In this document: positions 7,524-13,461 of the stretch, piece by piece
Layout of the letters: every line of letters begins with the position of its first letter
Numbering within the stretch: the stretch's first letter is position 1
The notes under the pieces: generated by a model
The model's database searches: none
The model's input: the letters and a program-made list of their open reading frames with translations, nothing else
What the model was told of the DNA's origin: nothing
Made by a program: the position numbers and the translations under genes
Source of the DNA: an uncultured Prevotellaceae bacterium
Lineage (GTDB): Bacteria; Bacteroidota; Bacteroidia; Bacteroidales; Bacteroidaceae
DNA length: 13,461 nt
Assembly (NCBI GenBank): GCA_905202115.1
Contig: CAJKQZ010000057.1
Coordinates: forward strand, 1-13,461
Direction: 5' to 3'

Positions 7524-8129
7524 ATGAGAAAATATTTCTTTCTGTTGTTTGTGGCGGCAAGCCTTGCAGGCTGTGCCCCGTCGCTTTCCGACGCCGAGCG
7601 TTCCGTAATACGTGCCGGTGAAAGCGAGATAATGCACACTTACACCATTCGTTCCTACGATGAGGCGCGGCTGTTGCGCATGCGTGCCCGCAAAATGTCC
7701 GCTCGCGTCCTGCGTTCCGACGACTATCGCGTTTTGCGGCGCAGAATGCTGGCTACCGTCAATAATCCTGCCGACGAGGGAGTGGGCATTGCCGCGCCCC
7801 AGGTGGGAGTGAGCCGCCGTGTGATAGCCGTGCAGCGTTACGATAAGGCCGGCGAGCCGTTCGAATTTTTCATAAACCCTGAAATTCTGCAATACGGAGA
7901 TTCTTCGGCGGCCGGAATGGAAGGCTGTCTGTCCGTTCCTGTGGTTTACGGCAAAGTGCTGCGCCCGCAGTCGGTAAGGCTGCGCTATCGCGACGAGGAT
8001 TACCGGCTACGCACCGAAACCGTCAGCGGTTTTACCGCCGTGATACTACAGCACGAGATAGACCACCTCGACGGTATTCTATTTATTGACCGTATGATTC
8101 CAGGCTCCGAACACTATGAAACGGAATGA
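7524..8129 (+). CDS. Predicted lipoprotein peptide deformylase
   Basis: The 201-residue product has all three peptide deformylase motifs: GVGIAAPQ (86-93), EGCLS (133-137, metal ligand C135) and HEIDH (177-181, ligands H177 and H181, catalytic E178). Family members remove the formyl group from the N-terminal methionine of new proteins in the cytoplasm. This one starts MRKYFFLLFVAASLAGC, a type II signal peptide with lipobox LAGC and lipidation at C17, predicting a membrane-anchored protein outside the cytoplasm. I chose the start at 7524 because GAAAGG lies just upstream and the signal peptide begins there; an in-frame start at 7437 would add 29 unconserved residues and bury it. Residues about 18-45 form an unusual linker before the enzyme domain. 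A natural extracytoplasmic substrate, such as formyl-peptides, is conjecture. It follows glpQ by 101 bases. Confidence 0.85.
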   Translation: MRKYFFLLFVAASLAGCAPSLSDAERSVIRAGESEIMHTYTIRSYDEARLLRMRARKMSARVLRSDDYRVLRRRMLATVNNPADEGVGIAAPQVGVSRRVIAVQRYDKAGEPFEFFINPEILQYGDSSAAGMEGCLSVPVVYGKVLRPQSVRLRYRDEDYRLRTETVSGFTAVILQHEIDHLDGILFIDRMIPGSEHYETE

Positions 8130-8256
8130 CCTTTCGGCGCTTTGCGAGTACTGTGCACAAAAAATCATTTCCTGTATGTATTAATGTAGTATTGATGTAA
8201 TCCTGACAGGTTCGGGAAAGAATGGAATGCTGATACTTTCTGCCGGAAAGTTCTCT

Positions 8257-8441
8257 CGAAAAAATATTTTATTTTTTATCACGGTAAAAAACTTCCCGCA
8301 GTAAATTGAAAATACAAGGGAGATAATCGAAAATATGTCTGAGATAATTTAAAATATCTCAGACATATTTTTTGCTACATATACACCTGCTGATTTTCAA
8401 GTGCTTGGCCGCTGACCGTTTTTGTCTGCAAAACCCTACGG
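8257..8441 (-). repeat. Long intergenic repeat, copy C (complete, inverted)
   Basis: The reverse complement aligns along its whole length with copy B and with partial copies A and D. Modules on the plus strand are TATGTCTGAGATA (8334-8346) and TATCTCAGACATA (8355-8367), separated by 8 bases, plus a degenerate one at 8313-8325 (TACAAGGGAGATA). This copy has a perfect 17-bp central palindrome with an 8-base loop. It sits between the deformylase and carbamoyltransferase stop codons. To its left, 8130-8256 holds an 11-bp-period direct repeat (TATTAATGTA, TATTGATGTA at 8179-8199) and a small ACTTTC/GAAAGT hairpin. Confidence 0.9.
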
Positions 8442-8546
8442 TCTGGCGGCGTCGGTTTTGCATGTGGCGTGCTTTTTGCAAGTAGTGCCCGCAACTGTAT
8501 CCGGCACGCGTTATAGGTTCCGTTGCCTCGGACTTGCTTTTTTCCT

Positions 8547-8570
8547 GGTGCGGAGGCACCGGCGTTTTTT
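8547..8570 (+). terminator. Plus-strand intrinsic terminator between convergent genes
   Basis: GGTGC-GGAG-GCACC is followed by GGCG and six T residues on the plus strand. It could stop transcription coming from the deformylase, or end a small RNA from 8442-8570. For the carbamoyltransferase (minus strand) it is a hairpin without a T-run, so that gene has no clear terminator. Confidence 0.5.
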
Positions 8571-8573
8571 GTG

Positions 8574-9536
8574 TTACAGGCTTTCGAGTATGCGTTTCAG
8601 CACTACCGTTGCCGAAATCTCGCGATTGGCGGCTTCGGGAATGACGAGCGAAGTTGGGGCCTCGATTACATCGTCGGTGACTATCATGTTGCGTCTCACC
8701 GGCAGGCAGTGCATGAAGTAAGCGTTGTCGGTTACAGCCATGTGTGCGCTGTCGATTGTCCAGCTCATGTCTTTCGACAGAACCTTGCCGTAGTCTTCGG
8801 GGCGCGTCACGCCAGGACAACTCCAGTTCTTGGCGTATACGAAATCGGCTCCTTCGAGCGCTTTCATCTGGTCGTATTCCACACGGGCGTTGCCGATGAA
8901 CTGCGGGTCGAGCTCGTAGCCCTCGGGGTGGGTTACCACGAAATCCACGTCGGCAACGTTCATCCATTGCGCAAAGCTGTTGGGCACGGCCTGCGGGAGC
9001 GCGCGGGGATGCGGCGCCCACGACATTACTACCTTAGGACGCGGCTTTTTCTTGTATTCCTCGATTGTTATAAGGTCGGCGAAAGCCTGCAGCGGGTGCA
9101 CCGTGGCGCTTTCCATTGAGAACACCGGTCGGCCGCTGTGCTCGATAAACTGCCGCAGAATGCGTTCCTCGTAATCGTCCTCGCGGCTTTCGAAGCGCGC
9201 AAACGTGCGAACGCCTATCACGTCGGCATAGCTTGCCATTACGGGAATGGCTTCGAGCAGATGTTCGCTCTTGTCGCCGTCCATTATCACGCCGCGTTCG
9301 GTTTCGAGCTTCCATGCGCCCTGGTTTACGTCGAGCACAATTACGTTCATGCCTAAGTTCTGCGCGGCTTTCTGGGTGCTGAGGCGTGTGCGCAGGCTGT
9401 TGTTGAAAAAAATCAGCAGCGCCGTGCGGTGATGTCCGAACTGTTCGAAACAGTACCGGTCGTTTTTCACTGTCGAAGCCTCGCGGAGCGCGCTGTCCAA
9501 GTTGCCGAGGTCGGAGGGATAAAGAAAAGTTCTCAT
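8574..9536 (-). CDS. argF': N-succinyl-L-ornithine carbamoyltransferase (Bacteroidota type)
   Basis: The 320-residue enzyme transfers the carbamoyl group of carbamoyl phosphate to N-succinyl- (or N-acetyl-) ornithine, making the acylated citrulline used in Bacteroidota arginine synthesis. Carbamoyl-phosphate residues are seen in SLRTR (47-51) and in HPLQ; HCLPVRR closes the ornithine side. The stretches NLGMNVIVLD, GAWKLETERGVIMDGDK and EGYELDP, together with the late NAYFMHCLPVRRNMIVTDD, match what I remember of the Bacteroides fragilis enzyme. The specificity residue discussed for the family (proline 90 in B. fragilis, glutamate in Xanthomonas acetylornithine enzymes) is S90 here, which favours the succinyl substrate. 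The start at 9536 matches family length (about 320); an upstream in-frame start at 9734 would add 66 unconserved residues. Monocistronic, divergent from the thioredoxin-like gene; no other arginine gene is in the window. Confidence 0.9.
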   Translation of the reverse strand: MRTFLYPSDLGNLDSALREASTVKNDRYCFEQFGHHRTALLIFFNNSLRTRLSTQKAAQNLGMNVIVLDVNQGAWKLETERGVIMDGDKSEHLLEAIPVMASYADVIGVRTFARFESREDDYEERILRQFIEHSGRPVFSMESATVHPLQAFADLITIEEYKKKPRPKVVMSWAPHPRALPQAVPNSFAQWMNVADVDFVVTHPEGYELDPQFIGNARVEYDQMKALEGADFVYAKNWSCPGVTRPEDYGKVLSKDMSWTIDSAHMAVTDNAYFMHCLPVRRNMIVTDDVIEAPTSLVIPEAANREISATVVLKRILESL

Positions 9537-9595
9537 CTTGGGGTCGTTTCTGTGAAAATATGTTATGTTTTTGCGGCTTAAACCGCAAATATGCG

Positions 9596-9603
9596 CAAAG
9601 TTA
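9596..9603 (-). promoter_or_regulatory. Candidate -7 element for the carbamoyltransferase gene
   Basis: The minus strand reads TAACTTTG, within TAACTTTGCGC, the same 11 bases as upstream of the topoisomerase gene. It lies 60 bases before the start at 9536, which supports that start over 9734. No good -33 element. Confidence 0.55.
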
Positions 9604-9645
9604 AACGTTTCGTTCAAAAGAAAACTCCATTCTTGCGGAAAAATG

Positions 9646-9653
9646 TATATTTG
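9646..9653 (+). promoter_or_regulatory. Candidate -7 element for the thioredoxin-like gene
   Basis: TATATTTG matches TAnnTTTG and is followed by C, as in the pta promoter. It lies 108 bases before the start at 9762. The -33 position has no clear TTTG. Confidence 0.5.
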
Positions 9654-9761
9654 CATAAGGTAAACGGGGAGGAAACAAGACATCCGGCCTCGTAAAACCG
9701 CCGCGGCCGCCTTGTGCGGGCGGTGGCAACGCATAAGATACTACATAGAAAGCAAAACGAT

Positions 9762-10319
9762 ATGAAAAAGACATTTTTCTTGATTATGTGCACCGCTGTT
9801 TTAGGGCTTCCCTCGTGTGCGCAGAAAAAAACGACGGTTCCCGCAAAGGCGGAAGCCAAGACCGCAACGGCTGTAAAGAGTGAAACACACACCGTAAAGA
9901 CGTTGCCGGCAGGAGTGACGGCCGATATTCTACAGGCCATAGAGAAAGAGTACAAGGGCAGCGTTGCGCTCATCGACGTGTGGGCCACATGGTGCCCGCC
10001 GTGCCGCAGGGCAATGACGATGGTTGACAGTATCAAGCCCGACCTTATGAAAAAAGGAGTGAAGTTCGTTTACATAACAGGCGAGACCTCGCCTCTTGAA
10101 ACGTGGAACGAGATGATTCCTAAAATACACGGCGATCATTACCGTCTTACCAAAGAACAGTGGAAGACGCTCATGAACGAGCAGGGCATTCCAGGTATTC
10201 CCGTTTACAAGGTTATAAACAAAGACGGCAGTACGGCTTTCTCCAATCTAACCGAGGGAGGTTATCCGGGCAATGACGTGATAAAACCCATACTCGAGGC
10301 AGCTGTTAAGAAAAAGTAG
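9762..10319 (+). CDS. Thioredoxin-fold (TlpA-like) lipoprotein
   Basis: The 185-residue product begins MKKTFFLIMCTAVLGLPSC, a type II signal peptide with lipobox LPSC and lipidation at C19. Residues about 20-50 are a lysine/alanine/threonine-rich linker. The thioredoxin domain follows, with WCPPC (W77, C78, C81) as the redox active site in VWATWCPPCRRAM and a likely cis-proline in GIPGIPVY. This arrangement fits the TlpA/ResA-like membrane-anchored thiol-disulfide oxidoreductases, which reduce or rearrange disulfides in the periplasm. I chose 9762 because it gives the signal peptide; an in-frame start at 9714 would add 16 residues in front of it. Monocistronic: its own promoter lies upstream and a strong terminator follows. 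Its partner protein is not identifiable here. Confidence 0.85.
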   Translation: MKKTFFLIMCTAVLGLPSCAQKKTTVPAKAEAKTATAVKSETHTVKTLPAGVTADILQAIEKEYKGSVALIDVWATWCPPCRRAMTMVDSIKPDLMKKGVKFVYITGETSPLETWNEMIPKIHGDHYRLTKEQWKTLMNEQGIPGIPVYKVINKDGSTAFSNLTEGGYPGNDVIKPILEAAVKKK

Positions 10320-10338
10320 GCCTACATATTAATATATA

Positions 10339-10373
10339 ATGCCTTGCACTCATAGCGTGCAAGGCATTTTTTT
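10339..10373 (+). terminator. Intrinsic terminator after the thioredoxin-like gene
   Basis: A perfect 12-bp stem (AATGCCTTGCAC paired with GTGCAAGGCATT, 7-base loop) runs into a seven-T tract, 19 bases after the stop codon. Confidence 0.92.
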
Positions 10374-10397
10374 GTCGGAGGCGGATTTTCTCATCGG

Positions 10398-10683
10398 TCA
10401 TACGTATATTGCATTTATATTCATTTTTATGAATTAATATTCATCGGAAAGAGGAGTTTTCTGCCGGAATCATCGTTTTTTCGCAAACCGCCGTGTATAA
10501 AGGCGCGGGGGATTTGCATTGAACGTCCCGCAGGTGCGAAAAAATATCTCAGACATATTTCGAATTATCTCTGAGATATTTTAAAATATGTCTGAGATAT
10601 TTTTTTTCAGGTCCGGAACGGTTTTGAAAACATTGCAGACGTAACCGCAAAACAGCATATAGATGAATGAATATTCATACGTA
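10398..10683. promoter_or_regulatory. Repeated short words flanking repeat S2, possible operators
   Basis: ATTCAT (10419-10424), ATGAAT (10429-10434) and ATTCAT (10439-10444) are exactly 10 bases apart. The 12-bp palindrome ATGAATATTCAT lies at 10667-10678. The 9-mer TCATACGTA occurs at 10398-10406 and again at 10675-10683. They sit on both sides of repeat S2, between the trx terminator and the pta promoter. No regulator is known, and A+T-rich sequence makes chance matches possible. Confidence 0.3.
10539..10605 (+). repeat. Short palindromic repeat S2 (three 13-bp modules, 21-bp period)
   Basis: Perfect 22-base inverted arms (10539-10560, 10584-10605) surround a centre that itself holds the perfect 13-bp palindrome TATCTCTGAGATA (10566-10578). 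The outer modules are TATCTCAGACATA (10545-10557) and TATGTCTGAGATA (10587-10599). The 8-base spacers are TTTCGAAT and TTTTAAAA. It is the inverted counterpart of S1 at 3065-3131. Confidence 0.9.
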
Positions 10684-10759
10684 CTGTTTTTATGCAAAGG
10701 TGCATGCCTCCATGTGTGTGGCGCCTGTCTGCAAAAGTTGTTTTTTTATGCTCAGATAG

Positions 10760-10803
10760 TATAACAAAAAACTTCTTTTTTAGTTATAAAATAAGTATAT
10801 TTG
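10760..10803 (+). promoter_or_regulatory. pta-ackA promoter with overlapping inverted repeat
   Basis: The -7 element TATATTTG (10796-10803) fits TAnnTTTG. Immediately upstream, TATAAC-AAAAAA (10760-10771) and TTTTTT-A-GTTATA (10776-10788) form an inverted repeat covering the place where the -33 element should be. A regulator bound there would block or replace -33 recognition. Transcription near 10810 would leave a leader of about 118 bases before pta. Confidence 0.45.
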
Positions 10804-10927
10804 CTTCGTCGGCCATACAATATAGCGTTTCCTTGCGCGTCCGGGCGTGCTGCAGGTGCTTATGCTTCGGAATGCGCTGTTGACCGACGTTGAAAAACAC
10901 GGAAATTATTCTAAACTTTATAGAAAA

Positions 10928-11944
10928 ATGGACTTAATCAATCAGTTGATTGAATGCGCTCAGAAAGACCCCCAGCGAATAGTTCTTCCGGAGGGAACCG
11001 AAGAACGCACTCTTCGTGCCGCCAACCGCGCGTTAGCGGAAAGCATGGCGAAAATTATCCTTATCGGTAATCCCGATGAGATTCTCTCGCTTGCCGAGCA
11101 AATGGGACTTTCGAACATCAGTAAGGCTACCATTATCGACAACCTCAACAACCCTAAGGCCGAGGAATATGCCCGGCTGCTTGCCGAGCTGCGCAAGAGC
11201 AAGGGCATGACCATAGAACAGGCGCGCGAGCTCGTGAAAGATCCGCTCTATTTGGGCTGCGTGATGATAAAGGCCGGCGACGCCGACGGGCAGCTTGCCG
11301 GTGCGCGCAACACCACGAGCAACGTGTTGCGTCCGGCTTTGCAGATAATAAAGACCGCTCCAGGCATAACTTGCGTATCGGGCGCGATGTTGCTTGTGAC
11401 TAAAATGCATCAGTTTGGCGAGGACGGCATACTCGTAATGGGCGATACTGCAGTCACTCCCGCTCCCGACGCCTCGCAGCTGGCACAGATTGCGGTGTGT
11501 ACGGCGCGCACGGCAAAGTGTGTGGCCGAATTCAAGGAGCCGCGCGTTGCGATGTTGAGCTTCTCCACTCACGGTTCGGCCAAACATGAGCTGGTCGACA
11601 AGGTAATCGAGGCCACGAAACTCGCAAAAGAGATGAATCCCGACCTTATCATAGACGGCGAACTGCAACTCGACGCCGCCATAGTGCCGGCGGTGGGCGC
11701 TTCGAAGGCACCCGGATCGAACGTTGCGGGACATGCAAACGTGCTTATCGTTCCCAACCTCGAAGTAGGCAATATCGGATACAAACTTGTTCAACGCCTC
11801 GGCAACGCCGACGCTATCGGTCCGATTCTCCAGGGAATAGCGCGTCCGGTAAACGACCTCAGTCGCGGATGTTCGGCCGATGATGTGTTCAAGATGATAG
11901 CCGTTACGGCCAACCAGGCTATCGATGCTAAACGCAACGACTGA
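10928..11944 (+). CDS. pta: Phosphate acetyltransferase
   Basis: The 338-residue short-form (single-domain) enzyme interconverts acetyl-CoA plus phosphate and acetyl phosphate plus CoA in the cytoplasm, the first step of acetate formation. Family sequence is clear throughout: IVLPEGTEERTLRAA near the start, the substrate-binding stretch SFSTHGSAKHE, ANVLIVPNLEVGNIGYKLVQ, and the terminal RPVNDLSRGCSADD. Length fits the short class (about 330-340); there is no N-terminal DRTGG regulatory domain. I chose 10928 because MDLINQLIECAQ is the normal N-terminus; the longer in-frame start at 10847 adds 27 cysteine- and leucine-rich residues without family character. ackA follows after 78 bases with no terminator between, so the two form an operon. 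Confidence 0.95.
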   Translation: MDLINQLIECAQKDPQRIVLPEGTEERTLRAANRALAESMAKIILIGNPDEILSLAEQMGLSNISKATIIDNLNNPKAEEYARLLAELRKSKGMTIEQARELVKDPLYLGCVMIKAGDADGQLAGARNTTSNVLRPALQIIKTAPGITCVSGAMLLVTKMHQFGEDGILVMGDTAVTPAPDASQLAQIAVCTARTAKCVAEFKEPRVAMLSFSTHGSAKHELVDKVIEATKLAKEMNPDLIIDGELQLDAAIVPAVGASKAPGSNVAGHANVLIVPNLEVGNIGYKLVQRLGNADAIGPILQGIARPVNDLSRGCSADDVFKMIAVTANQAIDAKRND

Positions 11945-12022
11945 ACCTTGCGCCGTCAGGCATGTAGCCGTTGACTAAACATACAGATTAATTAAGAAAT
12001 ACACAATACAACAGAAAGACAG

Positions 12023-13216
12023 ATGAAAATTCTCGTAATCAACTGCGGTAGCTCGTCGATAAAGTATAAACTTTACGAAATGAGCACACGCAAAGTAATA
12101 GCCGCGGGCGGAATGGAGAGAATCGGGCTCGAAGATCCTATTCTCAAGTACAAGGACGCCGACGGGCAGAGCCATGTGGCCGACGCTCCGATAAAGAACC
12201 ATGAAGAAGGAATAGAATTTATCCTTCGTACGCTTTCCGATCCGGAGCACGGGGCAATAAAATCGTTCGACGAAATCGACGCGATAGGTCACAGGGTAGT
12301 TCACGGAGGAAAATCGACGCATAGCGTGGTGGTTACGCCCGAGGTAATCGACAATCTCGTGGAGTACAGCGAGCTCGCTCCGCTTCACAATCCGGCGGCG
12401 TTGAAAGGATACCTTGCCGTAAAGAAAGCTCTGCCCGAAGTAAAGCAGGTTTTCGTCTACGATACGGCTTTCCACCAGACAATGCCCGACTACGCATACA
12501 CCTACGCGTTGCCGTATGAGATTTGCGAGAAATACAAGATACGCCGCTACGGCTTTCACGGAACGTCTCACCGCTTCGTGTCGCAGCGCGCTGCCGAGTT
12601 CCTGAACTGGGACATCACTAAGAAAAAGATAATCACCTGCCATATAGGTAACGGCGCTTCGGTTACGGCTATCGACGGCGGAAAAGTTGTAGACACCTCA
12701 ATGGGACTTACGCCCCTTGAAGGTCTCATTATGGGAACGCGCAGCGGCGATGTGGACCCGCAGATTGTGACGTTCCTTATGGATCACATAAAACTCAGCA
12801 CGCAGGAAATGGGCGATTTACTGAACAAGAAATCGGGCGTGCTCGGAATTTCTGGCGTGTCGAGCGACATGCGCGAAATCGATGCGGCTGTGGCCGAAGG
12901 CAATGCGCGCGCGGCTCTCGCTTTCAACGCTTATTGCTACCGCATTCGCAAGTACATCGGTGCCTACGCCTTTGCAATGGGCGGTGTGGACGCTATAATA
13001 TTCACTGCGGGCGTGGGAGAACACCAGGCCAGCGCACGCTACAATACGCTCAAGGGTCTTGAAGGGCTCGGCATAAAGCTCGACGAAGCCAAGAACAATG
13101 CAAATTTCGGTGCCGCCGAAGTAATCTCGGCCGCCGACAGCAAAGTCACGGTAGCTGTCATAGCCACGGATGAGGAACTCCTCATTGCGCAGGACACCGA
13201 GGCACTCATGAAGTAA
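12023..13216 (+). CDS. ackA: Acetate kinase
   Basis: The 397-residue ASKHA-fold kinase converts acetyl phosphate and ADP to acetate and ATP, the energy-yielding step after Pta. All expected active-site residues are seen: N7, S10 and S12 in INCGSSSIK, R91 in GHRVVHGG, D147 in YDTAFHQ, H179 in GFHGTSH, R240 in GTRSGDVDP, and E384 in ATDEE. The glycine-rich HIGNGASV and GVGEH motifs of the nucleotide site are intact. Length is typical (about 400). The start at 12023 gives the family N-terminus MKILVINCGSS; GAAAGACAG precedes it. It lies 78 bases after pta on the same strand and is followed by a strong terminator, so the operon is pta-ackA only. Confidence 0.96.
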   Translation: MKILVINCGSSSIKYKLYEMSTRKVIAAGGMERIGLEDPILKYKDADGQSHVADAPIKNHEEGIEFILRTLSDPEHGAIKSFDEIDAIGHRVVHGGKSTHSVVVTPEVIDNLVEYSELAPLHNPAALKGYLAVKKALPEVKQVFVYDTAFHQTMPDYAYTYALPYEICEKYKIRRYGFHGTSHRFVSQRAAEFLNWDITKKKIITCHIGNGASVTAIDGGKVVDTSMGLTPLEGLIMGTRSGDVDPQIVTFLMDHIKLSTQEMGDLLNKKSGVLGISGVSSDMREIDAAVAEGNARAALAFNAYCYRIRKYIGAYAFAMGGVDAIIFTAGVGEHQASARYNTLKGLEGLGIKLDEAKNNANFGAAEVISAADSKVTVAVIATDEELLIAQDTEALMK

Positions 13217-13276
13217 TTATTGCTTTACCGCATAAAGGGCGGCAAAAGTATATATAACTGATTCGTAAATACTGTT

Positions 13277-13319
13277 AAGTCCGGAGGACGGCGTGAGCCG
13301 TTTTCCGGACTTTGTTTTC
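13277..13319 (+). terminator. Intrinsic terminator after ackA
   Basis: AAGTCCGGA (13277-13285) pairs perfectly with TCCGGACTT (13304-13312) around an inner ACGG/CCGT stem, followed by TTTGTTTT. It closes the pta-ackA operon. Confidence 0.9.
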
Positions 13320-13374
13320 TGCTGCCGCCTTTCCGGCAAATCTTTCTGCTTTGCGTGAAATTCTCGATGCTTTT

Positions 13375-13461
13375 CCGAAGGGTTTTACAGACAAAAACGG
13401 TCAGCGGCCAAGCACTTGAAAATCAGCAGGTGTATATATGGCAAAAAATATGTCTGAGATA
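13375..13461 (+). repeat. Long intergenic repeat, copy D (left part only)
   Basis: The last 87 bases match the left half of copies B and C: CCGAAGGGTTTTACAGAC, then ACAAAAACGGTCAGCGG, the CACTTG/CAGGTG hairpin, and the first module TATGTCTGAGATA (13449-13461), which is the very end of the window. It is closer to copy C than to copy B. The rest lies outside. Confidence 0.88.

Noticed and set aside
6562..7560. Open frame of 332 codons on the minus strand
   Set aside because: It is the complement of glpQ, whose catalytic motifs and signal peptide are intact; the antisense product has no family character.
8257..8441. Insertion sequence or transposon end
   Set aside because: No transposase ORF, no terminal inverted repeats and no target duplication are seen at the mapped boundaries of the long repeat.
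8481..8505. Cobalamin riboswitch
   Set aside because: Only the GCCCGCAACTGTA-like stretch matches; the upstream GGTG and downstream core are missing, and no vitamin B12 gene lies downstream on that strand.
10692..10883. Small plus-strand frame of 63 codons before pta
   Set aside because: It covers the pta promoter and has a cysteine-rich, unstructured product with no ribosome site.

Overview
The window looks like a contig from a gut-type Bacteroidota bacterium, most likely order Bacteroidales. Three things point there. Promoters carry the Bacteroidota -7 motif TAnnTTTG (TAACTTTG, TATATTTG, TAAATTTG) and starts mostly lack a Shine-Dalgarno. The arginine-pathway gene is the Bacteroidales-type N-succinylornithine carbamoyltransferase. 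The carboxylase, topoisomerase subunit A and pta-ackA proteins have Bacteroidota-style sequences. Nothing resembles a plasmid, phage or integrase; this is a housekeeping chromosome segment.

Layout, left to right: a DUF554 membrane protein (203-883, minus); divergent from it, a pyruvate carboxylase subunit B / oxaloacetate decarboxylase alpha-like carboxyltransferase (1146-2915, plus); convergent with that, a topoisomerase IV/gyrase A subunit (3451-6102, minus); a secreted glycerophosphodiesterase (6571-7422, plus) followed by a predicted lipoprotein peptide deformylase (7524-8129, plus); the carbamoyltransferase (8574-9536, minus), divergent from a thioredoxin-fold lipoprotein (9762-10319, plus); and a pta-ackA pair (10928-13216, plus) for acetate production and substrate-level ATP. 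The carboxyltransferase and pta-ackA fit a fermentative C3/C4 and acetate metabolism. glpQ, the deformylase and the thioredoxin lipoprotein are all predicted to act outside the cytoplasm. Four intrinsic terminators (after the carboxylase, topoisomerase, thioredoxin and ackA genes) separate most units.

The most unusual content is intergenic. A family of repeats occupies every gap longer than about 300 bases, plus both ends of the window. A long form of about 185 bp appears four times (1-66 partial, 6283-6464, 8257-8441 inverted, 13375-13461 partial). A short form of about 67 bp appears twice (3065-3131, 10539-10605). Both are built from 13-bp near-palindromic modules (TATGTCTGAGATA, its complement, or TATCTCTGAGATA) separated by 8-bp AT-rich spacers, giving an exact 21-bp period. 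The 13-mer occurs eight times exactly and never inside a gene. The long form also has flanking hairpins whose sequence differences are G.U-compatible when read in one direction only. Two inverted long copies bracket the glpQ-deformylase pair. The window starts and stops inside long copies, which suggests the assembly broke at this repeat. I do not recognise the family.

Further points worth checking: a histidine where the biotinyl lysine should be in the carboxyltransferase; an exported peptide deformylase with all catalytic motifs intact; and a nested three-way-junction-like fold at 3133-3230.
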